This document shows, piece by piece, positions 43,767 to 53,040 of a stretch of DNA of 64,000 nucleotides. The stretch is from Cohnella faecalis. GTDB lineage: Bacteria; Bacillota; Bacilli; Paenibacillales; Paenibacillaceae. The position numbers and the translations under genes are program-made. Within the stretch, counting starts at the first letter, position 1. Each line of letters begins with the position of its first letter. The stretch covers positions 682,001 through 746,000 of the forward strand of contig NZ_QXJM01000040.1 of assembly GCF_003570905.1 (NCBI RefSeq). Direction: 5' to 3'. The notes below the pieces were generated by a model, which ran no database searches, was not told where the DNA came from, and saw only the letters and a list, made by a program, of their open reading frames with translations.

Positions 43767-45341
43767 ATGACAATGAAAGTTGCAATTTACACTCGGGTAA
43801 GTACAAAGGAACAAGCAGAAGAAGGGTTTAGCTTAGATGCTCAAAGGGGTGTATTAACAAAGTTTTGCTTGGATAAGGGTTATGAAGTAGTGGGTATTTA
43901 TTCAGATGAGGGCATCAGTGGTAAAAACAAAAAGCGGCCAGCACTTCAAAAAATGCTGAAAGACAGCGCATCAAGCAAGTTCAATCTTGTGATTGTATGG
44001 AAATACTCCAGAATAGCCAGAAATCTAGTAGACACGCTGACCATAGTACAAGAACTGAAGAAAAATGATGTCAGCTTCAAATGCCTAGATATTGATTTTG
44101 ATACAACGACTCCAGCAGGTATCATGCTCATGCAAATGATGGGCTCTATTGCTGAGTATGAGAGAAACAATATTGTTGAGAATGTAGTCCTTGGTATGAA
44201 TCAGCGAGCAAGGGATGGGAAATGGAATGGTGGTATTTTATTCGGCTACAATTCGATTAATAAATCAATACAAGTCAATCCAGAAGAGGCTGAGGTAGTG
44301 AAGCAAATGTTTACATGGTATCTGAACGGCGTAGGACCAGTGTTGATCAGAGACAGATTAAACAAACTTGGAATAAAGACGAAAAAGGGCAACGAGTTTA
44401 ATACGATAGTTGTTCGTGATATTTTGACTAATCCAGTGTATAAGGGCTATATACGATTTGGAAGAAGACGGGAGCATAACAAACTGAATGAAAGCTACAC
44501 TTTAGTCGTAGGGGAACATCAGGCGATAATTGACGAGGAAACTTTTGAAAAGGCGCAAATCGTCATGCAGTCTAATAAAAGAAAAACAAAGCGTGGTACA
44601 AGTGGCGTTCATTTACTGACTAGCATTCTTAGATGTCCAGATTGCGGTGCAAAAATGTATTTTCATCCTGCAAGTGCACCTAAGCCAGACGGAACATATA
44701 GAGGCTATTATATGTGTAGCAGGTACAAACAAAACGGAACGTGTAAAGCAAGGACTATTAATGCTGAGAAAACTGAAAGAGCAGTAATTGAACGATTGGC
44801 TCATTTCATCGCTTCACAAGAAATTGTGAAGGGCGTTGTGAATGAGCTTAACAACAATGGTACGATGGATTTAAGTCTGGTGAAGAAGCAGCTAGAAACG
44901 ATTCTAAGAGAGATTCGAGAATTGGAAAAAGGTAAGCATAAACAGATGTTGGATTACAGCATGGGAAAGATTGATGTGGACAGCTTTAAGGAAATAAAAC
45001 AGTTCACCGAAAAAGTAATTAAAGAACGAGTTGAACAGAGAGAAGCTCTAGAGAAAGAGCTAGTCAAATCGGTCAATAACACAGTGAACTATAATGCCGT
45101 GCATAACGCACTAAAGAAGTTTCAAACCATGTTTCAAAAAGCTGATATGAAATTAAAGAAGCGGTTGCTTGATTCGCTCATTGAGAAAATAACCTTGAAT
45201 GAGGATAGAACGATTAAGCACATTGAGTTCAGATTTGAATTGCCAAATAATAATGGTCCAGATGATGTAGAAAGTAATGATGTTGTAACAAGTCATGGCA
45301 CGCTGAACCGTATCATAAGTAGGGCGAAAGCAGAAATCTGA
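43767..45341 (+). CDS. Large serine integrase of the element; C-terminus altered by integration
   Basis: 524 residues as integrated. Resolvase domain: VAIYTRVSTKEQAEEGFSLD with catalytic Ser12, KYSRIARNLVDTL and MMGSIAEYERNNIVENV. A Recombinase domain (INPVYKGYIRF-type, here LTNPVYKGYIRFGRRREHNK) and zinc ribbon (CPDCGAK ... CSRYKQNGTC, about 290-330) follow, then a coiled coil. These are the parts of large serine integrases. The codons from TLNR onward lie inside attR: here the end is IISRAKAEI, encoded by host repeat DNA. In the circular form the frame would run through attL sequence and end ITNSYNFSETIEIRFVV. AGGAGAGGG precedes the ATG. Confidence 0.92.
   Translation: MTMKVAIYTRVSTKEQAEEGFSLDAQRGVLTKFCLDKGYEVVGIYSDEGISGKNKKRPALQKMLKDSASSKFNLVIVWKYSRIARNLVDTLTIVQELKKNDVSFKCLDIDFDTTTPAGIMLMQMMGSIAEYERNNIVENVVLGMNQRARDGKWNGGILFGYNSINKSIQVNPEEAEVVKQMFTWYLNGVGPVLIRDRLNKLGIKTKKGNEFNTIVVRDILTNPVYKGYIRFGRRREHNKLNESYTLVVGEHQAIIDEETFEKAQIVMQSNKRKTKRGTSGVHLLTSILRCPDCGAKMYFHPASAPKPDGTYRGYYMCSRYKQNGTCKARTINAEKTERAVIERLAHFIASQEIVKGVVNELNNNGTMDLSLVKKQLETILREIRELEKGKHKQMLDYSMGKIDVDSFKEIKQFTEKVIKERVEQREALEKELVKSVNNTVNYNAVHNALKKFQTMFQKADMKLKKRLLDSLIEKITLNEDRTIKHIEFRFELPNNNGPDDVESNDVVTSHGTLNRIISRAKAEI
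45302..45329 (+). repeat. attR: right half of the hairpin repeat (copy F)
   Basis: GCTGAACCGTATCA followed by TAAGTAGGGCGAAA is the right half of the repeat, without its terminator stem or left half. It overlaps the last codons of the integrase gene and pairs with the left half at 34694-34754 to give an empty site. Confidence 0.85.
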
Positions 45342-45497
45342 AATTATGGTGAATAAGGAATCTCACTAAGCAAGAGGCGCGCATTTCGACGAGAATCTGT
45401 GTACTGGTGAGTGCGGGAACCGATACTTACAGTTTATCAGGCATCTCAGGTATTACAAATATTGTTAATGAGTTAGCTTTCATGATTATTATCCTCA

Positions 45498-46421
45498 AAA
45501 GGTAATGTTATCGCTGAATAGATATCAATTCATGAAACATCTTATCTAATAACAATATTTCCGCTTTTTGGCTGATAGCATGGTTCCCAAGCTTTACATC
45601 AATGATAAAGTCATTGCTCAGCCACTGACGATAACGGGAAATAATATCGTTCTCAGGCAATTCTCCCATTGCCTTCGTTTCTGGTGGGATTACCGGAATT
45701 CCGGCTTGCTCTACCAGGTGAAGGTTCTGTTTAATATCTGCGGCAATCTTGCTTAGAATCTTTATACTTCTTGCTGTCTCAATATCCACCATTCCGTCAT
45801 TCGTGTAGAAATGCTTGTTGACGATAGCCAACGCAATATGCGATATATGGAATGCCAGAATGTCTTTTTGGATTTCATAATGCAAATTGACCGATTCGAA
45901 TAGTTGGGCAAGCTCTTTCACTCTTTCAGTCGTCCGTCCATTTATTTCACCAAAAATGGTCCCCTGATGTTTTTCGGAACCAAATTGGGCGTATAGAACA
46001 TCCTCTTTGATGTCTCCACCCGCACCCGGGAATCCTGGGAGCAGCCGTTCTCCCACGATTTCAAGCCAGCTGTCATATCCTATGGTGTTGGTCAAAGTGA
46101 CAATGGTTTTGCTCTTATTGTTCTTGATCGCAGTCAGGGAAGATTCGGCCTGATCATATCGTACGGGAACAAAGATAAAATCATAAATGTCGTCGTTCTC
46201 AAGCTTGTCAATCGTCTTGACCGATATTTGCTTGATCGTTCCATTGTCGTTGTATGACAGTCCGTTCCTTTTAAGTGCCTCCAACCTCTTTCCTCGTGCC
46301 AGCAAGGTTACGTCCAGTCCGTATTGTGCAAAGCGGAGTGCGTATACACTGCCAACCACGCCGGCGCCAAATATCAGAAGTCGATAGGGCTTGGTGTTCA
46401 ATAGAATCCTTCCTTTCAAAT
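45498..46421. repeat. 924-bp duplicated segment, copy 2
   Basis: Nearly identical to 24266-25189 over equal length, with scattered single-base differences. The DNA on either side is unrelated to that of copy 1, so the unit moved as a block just covering one gene. Confidence 0.9.
45508..46401 (-). CDS. Ketopantoate reductase-family (ApbA/PanE-like) oxidoreductase, copy 2
   Basis: About 297 residues from the TTG at 46401 with the same AAGGAAGG site as copy 1. The Rossmann start (FGAGVVGSVYAL) and all later motifs agree; the few changes are conservative (for example FAQYG for FVQYG and TIDKLEND for TIDTLEND). The reading frame is intact, so selection has kept both copies or the duplication is recent. 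Its own TetR partner and promoter region are missing; upstream lies unrelated DNA, so its expression may depend on other signals. Confidence 0.82.
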   Translation of the reverse strand: MNTKPYRLLIFGAGVVGSVYALRFAQYGLDVTLLARGKRLEALKRNGLSYNDNGTIKQISVKTIDKLENDDIYDFIFVPVRYDQAESSLTAIKNNKSKTIVTLTNTIGYDSWLEIVGERLLPGFPGAGGDIKEDVLYAQFGSEKHQGTIFGEINGRTTERVKELAQLFESVNLHYEIQKDILAFHISHIALAIVNKHFYTNDGMVDIETARSIKILSKIAADIKQNLHLVEQAGIPVIPPETKAMGELPENDIISRYRQWLSNDFIIDVKLGNHAISQKAEILLLDKMFHELISIQR

Positions 46422-46618
46422 GGGTTTCGGGCCACGACAACCCACCTGCTCGGATGAGCTTGGTCGATGCGCTCCGTGCGGGAGGGGATACAAATCCGAT
46501 TGAAGTTGGTTGTAAACAGTGTTACGCTAACAACGCTAAACTTATATAATCTATGCTCTACAATACACCTAATAATAGTCACTATTTTACTATTTCAGAT
46601 ATAAAGAAAGGTAATACT

Positions 46619-48358
46619 ATGATAAAAGTTGAAAGCTTATCCTTCTCATTTCCGCAAAAAGAACTATATAAAAACATTTCATTTACGCTCGAAGAGGCAC
46701 AGCATTGCGCTTTCATAGGAACAAGTGGCAGCGGGAAAAGTACATTGGTCGATATACTGTTAGATCCAGAAAGATATTTGTTCGAGGGCAAGTTAGAGAT
46801 AGACCCAACCTGCAAAATGGGGTATGTAAGTCAGTTCTCTCCACTAGACAGAACGAAAGAAACAACCGTTTTTGAATATATCGGAGATAAATATATTAAG
46901 ATACAAAATGAAATACAAACGATTTGTACTGAAATGGAAACATCATCGGATATTGAGCCGTTACTCGAAAAGTATCAATTAGCTTTAGACGCATTTGATT
47001 CAATCGGTGGGGAAGATTTTGAAAGCAACATAAATAAGAAATTAAATCTAGCAAACCTCATGAAGCTAAAAGATGTTAGGGTATCCGACCTGAGCGGTGG
47101 GGAATTCAAACTCATTCAAGTGATGAAGGAAATGCTGGGTAGTCCGGACTTAATGATTATGGACGAACCAGATGTATTTTTAGACTTTGAAAACCTAAAT
47201 GCGCTTAAAAATCTTATTAATGCTCACAAAGGAATACTGCTAGTTGTTACGCATAACCGATATCTATTGAATCATTGTTTCAACAAAATCATACACCTCG
47301 AAAACACGGAAATCCAAGAGTTTGATGGGCGATATATGGAGTATAACTTCTCATTACTTCAGACTAAAATGGAGTTACAAGAACTCGCAGTCGCTGAGGA
47401 AGAAGAATTTAAGAGAAACGAGAAAATTATAAATAATCTAAGAGCTATTGCAACTTTTAATGCAGACGCCTCTAAAGGTAGAGCGTTAAAAGCTAGAGTT
47501 AGTTTTCAAGCGAGATTGGAAGCACGCAGAATTAAAGCGCCATTTGTTGATATCAAGGAGCCGAATATTAGTTTTGGTATTGATAATGAAATTGAAGATA
47601 TGACTGTTATAAATGTAAGTAATTATAGTGTTGCCTTCGATCAGTTGCTCTTGGACAATGTTAGCTTTGAGATAAAATCTACGGATAAAGTGGCCATTAT
47701 CGGTCCAAACGGTACCGGAAAAACGACTTTACTTCGAGACATCTTTAACAATAATCATGATTCCATTGAAATAAATGCGGATGCTAAAGTGGCTTATTTA
47801 TCTCAGATTCAAGGCGAAATGCTAAAGGATTCAAATACAATACTAGAAGAATTCATCGATGCTGGGTTTAACACGTATGATGAGATCAGATCATATATTT
47901 CGCATTATGGCTTTGAAGGAGAAATCGTTAATCAAAAGATAGAATCTTTATCTGGTGGAGAAAAAAATATTCTTCAATTGGCTAAAGTTTCTACCAGTAA
48001 AGCAAACGTATTGCTTCTTGATGAACCGACAAGCCATTTAGACACCTATACACAAATCGCACTGGAGAAAGCAATTGAAGCCTATAAAGGTGCGATTCTC
48101 ATGATATCTCATGATTTCTATTCTGTCGTAAATGGTATGGATTATGTATTAATCATTAACGATAAGACGATTAGAAAAATGAGTATGCGAAAATTTAGAC
48201 AGATGATTTATGCTAGTCATTTTGATAAAGACTATTTAGAAACGGAACAAAATAAAAAAGCAGTTGAAATGAAAATAGAATTGGCTTTAAGGAATACTGA
48301 TTTTGAACTTGCAAAAGGTTTAGTTGATGAGCTAGAAGAGCTGATTAAGTTGCTTTAA
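46619..48358 (+). CDS. ABC-F family ATPase
   Basis: 579 residues from the ATG at 46619, which has AAAGG seven bases upstream; the open frame extends further back but without a site. Two ABC domains: Walker A IGTSGSGKSTLVD and IGPNGTGKTTLLR; signatures LSGGEFKLIQVMKEM and LSGGEKNILQLAKVS; Walker B LMIMDEPDVFLDF and VLLLDEPTSHLD. The first Walker B ends DEPDVF rather than DEPTN, an unusual variant. A charged linker and a C-terminal helical tail (KAVEMKIELALRNTDFELAK) follow. Members act on ribosomes, some giving antibiotic resistance. A broken copy is at 32476. Confidence 0.9.
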   Translation: MIKVESLSFSFPQKELYKNISFTLEEAQHCAFIGTSGSGKSTLVDILLDPERYLFEGKLEIDPTCKMGYVSQFSPLDRTKETTVFEYIGDKYIKIQNEIQTICTEMETSSDIEPLLEKYQLALDAFDSIGGEDFESNINKKLNLANLMKLKDVRVSDLSGGEFKLIQVMKEMLGSPDLMIMDEPDVFLDFENLNALKNLINAHKGILLVVTHNRYLLNHCFNKIIHLENTEIQEFDGRYMEYNFSLLQTKMELQELAVAEEEEFKRNEKIINNLRAIATFNADASKGRALKARVSFQARLEARRIKAPFVDIKEPNISFGIDNEIEDMTVINVSNYSVAFDQLLLDNVSFEIKSTDKVAIIGPNGTGKTTLLRDIFNNNHDSIEINADAKVAYLSQIQGEMLKDSNTILEEFIDAGFNTYDEIRSYISHYGFEGEIVNQKIESLSGGEKNILQLAKVSTSKANVLLLDEPTSHLDTYTQIALEKAIEAYKGAILMISHDFYSVVNGMDYVLIINDKTIRKMSMRKFRQMIYASHFDKDYLETEQNKKAVEMKIELALRNTDFELAKGLVDELEELIKLL

Positions 48359-48473
48359 ATGACAACCCTCTAATTGATGTACTAAGAAAATTCCATTAAT
48401 TAGGCTCGAGTGGGTTCAAAAACAGTGATTCACCGGTTATTCATTTATAATATTCAAAATATCTAGATAAAGT

Positions 48474-48549
48474 AAAAGGCACCTGTCTGGGTGCCTTTTG
48501 ATTTCGCTCTATAGATGATACGGTGAGCCTTATCATAAGTAGGGCGAAA
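48474..48549 (+). repeat. Terminator-associated hairpin repeat, copy E
   Basis: AAAAGGCACC/GGGTGCCTTTT is the terminator stem; the second fold runs from TTTCGCTC to GGGCGAAA with GATGATACGGTGAGCC inside. It ends the ABC-F gene upstream and keeps a TATCATAAGTAGGGCGAA right half like attR. Confidence 0.82.
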
Positions 48550-48644
48550 TTAATTGCTAGTTTACAACGAGCAACGTCAAAGGCCAACGTTGATCAGGGT
48601 ATGATGGATCCATGTCTGCTTCGTGTGATATTCGATTTCTTCGG

Positions 48645-50059
48645 TTAACGATTAGATTTTGTTACAAAACACCCCAGCACCAAAACAAGTATGGCGAGAA
48701 TAAATTCAATCCAAAAAACCGTTTGTAGGCCGGTAAGAACACTCTGTGTTTTCTCATGCACCGCAGTGGGATCGAGCGAATGTTGAAGATAACGATTGGA
48801 TCCGGATGACATGACGCCAACGAACAAAGCGATGCCCATTCCCCGGCAATTTGTTGGAGCGTATTGTATATGGCTGTGCCATGGGCGACTAGATGACGCG
48901 GAAGTTGATTTAATCCCGTTGTCTGTGCCGGCATGACGACGAACGATATGCCAACAAATAAGAGGATATGATTAAAAAGAACGAAACCTTGCGCAGTATC
49001 GCTGTCGATACCGGCAAACAGCCATAAGGATATGGCGATCAAGAGCAATCCGGGCACTATGACGAATCTCGGCCCAAATTTATCGAATAATTTTCCCGTC
49101 ACCGGCATCATCATTGCGTTTAAAATACAGCCGGGCATCAGAAGTAAACCTGCCGCGAATGCTGTCAGTTGCATCACATTCTGCAAATAGATAGGCAGCA
49201 ATGTCGTGGTGGCGAATAGAACCATCATCAGGACGACTACCAATACCGCAACCAAAGAAAAAGTGCGATGCCGGAATACGGACAGATCAATCAACGGCTC
49301 TCTGATCTTGAGCTGCCTCCATATAAGCAAGAGCAAGAAGAGGCTTCCTAGAGCAATCAAACCGTAACCCTTAAGCTCAGACCAAACATTTGTTCGTCCG
49401 AAGCCGTAGATGACGCAACCGAAACCGATGGTCGATAACATAATGGATAAAAGATCGACCCTTGGCTTGGTTAGTTCTGTCACATTCTTTAAGTACAGGA
49501 ATGCATAAATAATTGAAAACAATGCGACAGGAATCACCATAAAGAATAGCCATCGCCAGTGTAAGGTATCGATGACCAGACCAGACAAAGCTGGCCCGAT
49601 GACAGGGGCGACCATAATGACCAGCCCCATGAGCCCCATGGCCGCACCCCGCCGTTCTAGAGGATAAAGAGCGAGAATCGTATTCATCATCAACGGAACC
49701 AATAATCCTGTCCCGCAAGCTTGAACGACCCTGCCCGTCAGCAAAATTTCGAATCCAGGGGATCCTGCACACAAGCAGGTGCCGGCTAAAAATAACGCCA
49801 TCGCAGACATAAACATCTGGCGAGTCGTGAACCACTGCTGCAGCAATGCGGTCACCGGCACCAGTACGCCGATCACGAGCATATAACCCGTCGATAACCA
49901 TTGTATGGTCGAAGCAGAAACGTTGAATTCCCGCATCAAACCAGGAAACGCATTGACAAGTAAATTTTCGCTAAGAAAAGCAACAAATGCGCCTATGAGC
50001 AGCGCGGCTAACATAGGCCCTCTCCTCAATCTGCTTGCTTCGCTAGCCTGTTCGTTCAT
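48645..50059 (-). pseudogene. MFS drug efflux transporter (DHA2/EmrB-QacA type), frameshifted
   Basis: About 471 residues if repaired. The first ten or more membrane segments are intact, with DHA2 features such as STGYMLVIGVLVPVTALLQQ and LLTGRVVQACGTGLLVPLMM. The frame is lost at QQIAG; one more C in the run 48841-48844 (G on the coding strand) gives GGMGIALFVGVMSSGSNRYL and the last membrane helix, ending at TAA 48645. Proton-driven efflux of drugs or dyes is the usual role. A small gene at 50125 precedes it on the same strand. The lesion may be an undercalled base. Confidence 0.8.
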
Positions 50060-50091
50060 CTTGTACCTCCCGAACGTTCTTTTTGTTCTGT

Positions 50092-50128
50092 CCTTGACAC
50101 CGAATGGCCGGCCTGTCGTGCAAGTTAT
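50092..50128. repeat. 37-bp repeat, copy 1
   Basis: Begins CCTTGACACCGAAT and ends CCTGTCGTGCAAGTTAT. It matches 50524-50560 at 30 of 37 positions. It overlaps the end of the small minus-strand gene at 50125. Confidence 0.6.
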
Positions 50129-50265
50129 CCTTCATCATCGAATTTGCCGATTGACCGTACCCTGACAAGTTCATGTCCGCCATTCATGTCCATGTACCCG
50201 TAGCATTCTGCTTCGGGCGTTTTACCGTAAAGGAGCATAAATCTGATTTTGTCCACTCTGTTCAT
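50125..50265 (-). CDS. Small protein of 46 residues upstream of the efflux gene
   Basis: The frame reads MNRVDKIRFMLLYGKTPEAE and ends GKFDDEG before TAA. AAAGGAGGG lies upstream of the ATG. It is followed by the MFS gene after 65 bases on the same strand, so they may be one transcript. No family is recognised; it could be a regulatory peptide or the remains of a longer gene. Confidence 0.45.
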   Translation of the reverse strand: MNRVDKIRFMLLYGKTPEAECYGYMDMNGGHELVRVRSIGKFDDEG

Positions 50266-50523
50266 GCAGTGCAGTCCCTCCTTTTCTGTCTACCTTCTCC
50301 CATTGACCTGAAGAGAATTTTACGTGAAGCTGGATGAATTGGAAAAAGCGAAAATGCTTCTCATTCGCGGGAATTCATTCCTAATTCGAAACCATTAGTG
50401 GGGCGCCCCCGTTTTTTCGCTCATTCGCGCATTATCTCTTGACAGGATGAGGTTTGGGGATTATGATATCGTGCCGGTTAACTCAATAGGGTAAATCAAT
50501 AAAAAGGCCGACTTTTCGAAGTG

Positions 50524-50560
50524 CCTTGGCACCGAATCGTCAGCCTGTCGTGCAGATCAT
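50524..50560. repeat. 37-bp repeat, copy 2
   Basis: Begins CCTTGGCACCGAAT and ends CCTGTCGTGCAGATCAT. Together with copy 1 it brackets a 400-base region that includes the small gene's start and otherwise holds nothing recognised. Confidence 0.6.
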
Positions 50561-50676
50561 AAAAAAAGCTTTTTGCGGAAAACTAGCAGGAGACTTGGAA
50601 AGCTCGTTGAATGGTAGGGGTTAGGTTGAGAACAAGTAGTGGCGAGGGATAACGTGGAAAACAACGATAGTAACGC

Positions 50677-50719
50677 AACGACCGCTTCCCGGTATTTTAT
50701 CGGGGAACGGTCGTTTCAT
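50677..50719 (+). terminator. Terminator-like hairpin before the methyltransferase-like gene
   Basis: AACGACCG (50677-50684) pairs with CGGTCGTT (50708-50715), and TTCCC (50686-50690) with GGGAA (50703-50707), followed by TCATTTT. It lies about 60 bases before the gene at 50779; it either ends an upstream transcript or forms a leader attenuator. Confidence 0.5.
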
Positions 50720-50778
50720 TTTGGTTATAATGTAAGTAAGCAAAGTTCAGTAATTTTCAGAAAGCAGGATAAATCTTA

Positions 50779-52338
50779 ATGATATTCAATCAAAAACAGC
50801 GTTATCGCTTCAGCGATGCACCGATATGGGCCCTACAGAGGCAATATTACGAAGAAGAAGGATTGAAGGCTTGGAACAACGATCAAGTGCCGCAATACAT
50901 AACGAGCAATCCGATGATCGCGATCGCATACGCAGAAATGATTTTCGGTTTACTTCAAGATCGGGCGAATAAGGGATATGGCTCGGAGCCCGTGATGATC
51001 GTGGAGCTTGGAGCGGGAGCGGGGCGTTTTGCTTACCATGTGTTGCGCGAGTTATCCCGGTTGAGGGATTACGCAGGGATCGCATTGCCTGCGTTCCAGT
51101 ATGTGATGACGGATCTGGCGATGAACAATGTTCGGGCTTGGAAGGAGCATCCCGCTCTGCAAGCTTTTATTGCCGAGGGGATCTTGGACTTCTCGCGGTT
51201 CGATGCTATGCATGATACATCCCTGCACCTCGAACTGTCAGACGTAATGATTCGTCAAGGGGACTTACAACAACCGTTAGTCATTGTAGCCAACTACTTT
51301 TTTGACAGCATCCCGCAAGAGTTGCTTTATATAGGCGATGGACAGGTTTATGAAGCGGACGTGTACGTCGAATATCCCGAACATCATGATTTACTGAAAC
51401 CATCGGAATTGCTGAATCAAATCGTTTTAAGTTATGAGCATCGGCGGGCGGCGGAGTACGAACAAGAAACCTATCCATACCGCGATGTCATTGCCGTCTA
51501 CAAGGAGCAGCTCGAAGATTCGCATATTTTATTCCCCGTCGCAGGATTGAATTGCTTAGAGCGACTAAACAAGTTGTCGCAGCATGGATTTCTATTAGTC
51601 ACGGCTGATAAAGGATATCACTTGCTCGATAGCTGGAAATTCGCAGAGCCGCCGGAGTTGATCCTGCACGGCAGTTTTTCTTTAACGGCAAACTACCATG
51701 CGATTCAATATGTCTTTGAACAAAGAGGAGCTGCGGCGTTATTTCCACCGCATCATTTTAAAAATATTAATGTGGGTTGCATTCTCAATTTGGAACAACC
51801 GATGGACTATGCCCAAACGAGATTAGCTTATCGTCGGTTTATCGAACGCTTTGGACCGGACGAATTTTTTAGCATGAAGGTATGGGTAGATCGCAATTTA
51901 GAGAGCATGGATCTGCAGCAAATCTTAAGTTTTTGGCGTTTGGGCGGATACGATGCGGAATTTTTCATTCAGAGCACGAAGCGGATCTCTGGTCTAATGT
52001 CGGATGTGAATGATGAAGAACGGCAGGATCTTTTGACAGGCATACAGCAAATGTGGTCCTCGTACTATGTCATGGAGCAGCGGTACGATCTTGCGCTCGA
52101 TGCGGGGTTGGTACTGTTTGAGATGAGTATGTACGAGGAGTCCAAACGGTTTTTGGAAATATCGATCCTTGAAGAGCAAGATGAAGTCGTATCGACCGTA
52201 TACTATTGTCTAGCTATTTGTTGTTTCGAGTTAGAGTTATTCAAAGAGGCATCGCATTACTTGCGTGAGTTATTAGTGCTCGATCCTGGTCATGAAGAGG
52301 CAATGGCATTGTTAAGAATAAACACGGAAAGCGAGTAA
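50779..52338 (+). CDS. SAM-dependent methyltransferase-like protein (MidA/NDUFAF7-type) with TPR-like tail
   Basis: 519 residues. VMIVELGAGAGRFAYHVLRE (about 73-92) is the SAM-binding motif I, and LVIVANYFFDSIPQELLYIG the later strand typical of the MidA/NDUFAF7 group, which methylates arginine in some proteins. The last 130 residues form helix pairs like tetratricopeptide repeats (AGLVLFEMSMYEESKRFLEI, YYCLAICCFELELFKEASHY). Role in bacteria unknown. It has a weak AAAGCAGG site before the ATG and is followed by the DinB gene after 28 bases. Confidence 0.75.
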   Translation: MIFNQKQRYRFSDAPIWALQRQYYEEEGLKAWNNDQVPQYITSNPMIAIAYAEMIFGLLQDRANKGYGSEPVMIVELGAGAGRFAYHVLRELSRLRDYAGIALPAFQYVMTDLAMNNVRAWKEHPALQAFIAEGILDFSRFDAMHDTSLHLELSDVMIRQGDLQQPLVIVANYFFDSIPQELLYIGDGQVYEADVYVEYPEHHDLLKPSELLNQIVLSYEHRRAAEYEQETYPYRDVIAVYKEQLEDSHILFPVAGLNCLERLNKLSQHGFLLVTADKGYHLLDSWKFAEPPELILHGSFSLTANYHAIQYVFEQRGAAALFPPHHFKNINVGCILNLEQPMDYAQTRLAYRRFIERFGPDEFFSMKVWVDRNLESMDLQQILSFWRLGGYDAEFFIQSTKRISGLMSDVNDEERQDLLTGIQQMWSSYYVMEQRYDLALDAGLVLFEMSMYEESKRFLEISILEEQDEVVSTVYYCLAICCFELELFKEASHYLRELLVLDPGHEEAMALLRINTESE

Positions 52339-52366
52339 TCGATAAGACGAAGAGGGGGAAACCGAA

Positions 52367-52822
52367 ATGAAGACGATCAAGTGCATGATGGAACACATGT
52401 ACTGGGCGGACGAACGCATCTTGGACGCGCTTAAGGAGAGTGGGACGAAGGACAAGGACCTTCTGAAGCTGGTTCGGCACGTCGCGGCGGCGGAACGAGT
52501 CTGGCTGTCCCGATTGCAGGGCAAGGGCAGCGCGCCATATTCGTTGTGGGAAGAAGCGGAAGACTTGACGGCGATCCGGACGATGTTCGAAGAAAACGCC
52601 GAGCAATATCGCGTCTATATCGAAGGGCTCGAGGAATCCGAGTTGGACGAGATGGTTGACTATGCGAACCAGAGCGGGGTTCCGTTCCGAACGTCCGTCC
52701 GGGACATCCTGTCGCAGGTTCTCCTACATGGGCAATATCACCGGGGCCAGATCAACCGGGGACTTCGGATCGAATCGGCAGAGCCTGCCCAAGTCGATTA
52801 CATCACGTTCGCGAGGCTCTAA
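52367..52822 (+). CDS. DinB-family (YfiT-like) protein
   Basis: 151 residues forming the DinB four-helix bundle. The three metal-binding histidines can be placed: H in CMMEHMYWADERIL, H in KLVRHVAAAERVW and H in QVLLHGQYHRGQINRGLR. Proteins of this group act as metal-dependent thiol transferases or hydrolases; the DNA damage link in the name is historical. AGAGGGGGAAACCG lies upstream. It ends at a terminator-containing repeat (copy G). Confidence 0.88.
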   Translation: MKTIKCMMEHMYWADERILDALKESGTKDKDLLKLVRHVAAAERVWLSRLQGKGSAPYSLWEEAEDLTAIRTMFEENAEQYRVYIEGLEESELDEMVDYANQSGVPFRTSVRDILSQVLLHGQYHRGQINRGLRIESAEPAQVDYITFARL

Positions 52823-52901
52823 CAGGGCCTAATAATCACCATTATTCGGAATGGGATTGGCATTGAACTAACGAATACGATAGTTGAATCACCGACAATC
52901 A

Positions 52902-53002
52902 GGCCGCCGATCACTTCGGTGGCTTTCTGTGCGCGGGGCTATACTTAGGTCGATTTTCACCGATAGCCGCGTTAAACTGAACCGTACCACAAGTATTGGC
53001 GA
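52902..53002 (+). repeat. Terminator-associated hairpin repeat, copy G (diverged)
   Basis: A hairpin GCCGCCGA ... TCGGTGGC ends the DinB gene; about 30 bases later TTCACCGATAGCCGCG and CTGAACCGTACCACAAGT with ATTGGCGAA form the second fold. It differs more than the others but keeps the core. Confidence 0.65.
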
Positions 53003-53040
53003 ACTTTATGAATTAACTCTGCTCTGGAGGTATCTATCCT

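Larger units (their letters stand above)
34741..45315. mobile_element. Integrated serine-recombinase element with primase and ATPase cargo
   Basis: The 14-base core GCTGAACCGTATCA lies at both ends (34741-34754 and 45302-45315). Joining the left flank of the first to the right flank of the second rebuilds an uninterrupted hairpin repeat of the kind seen elsewhere in the window. Joining the other two halves gives a circular attP and a longer integrase gene with its own terminator. The interior is AT-rich and holds ten genes, ending in two serine recombinases. No capsid or conjugation genes are present, so it is best described as a small integrative element, possibly a satellite or mobilisable island. 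Confidence 0.85.

Noticed and set aside
34741..45315. Element as a prophage
   Set aside because: No capsid, terminase, portal, tail or lysis gene is present between the attachment sites.
46271..46582. Minus-strand frame upstream of the second ketopantoate-reductase-like gene
   Set aside because: It overlaps the reductase N-terminus in another frame and shows no protein-like composition.
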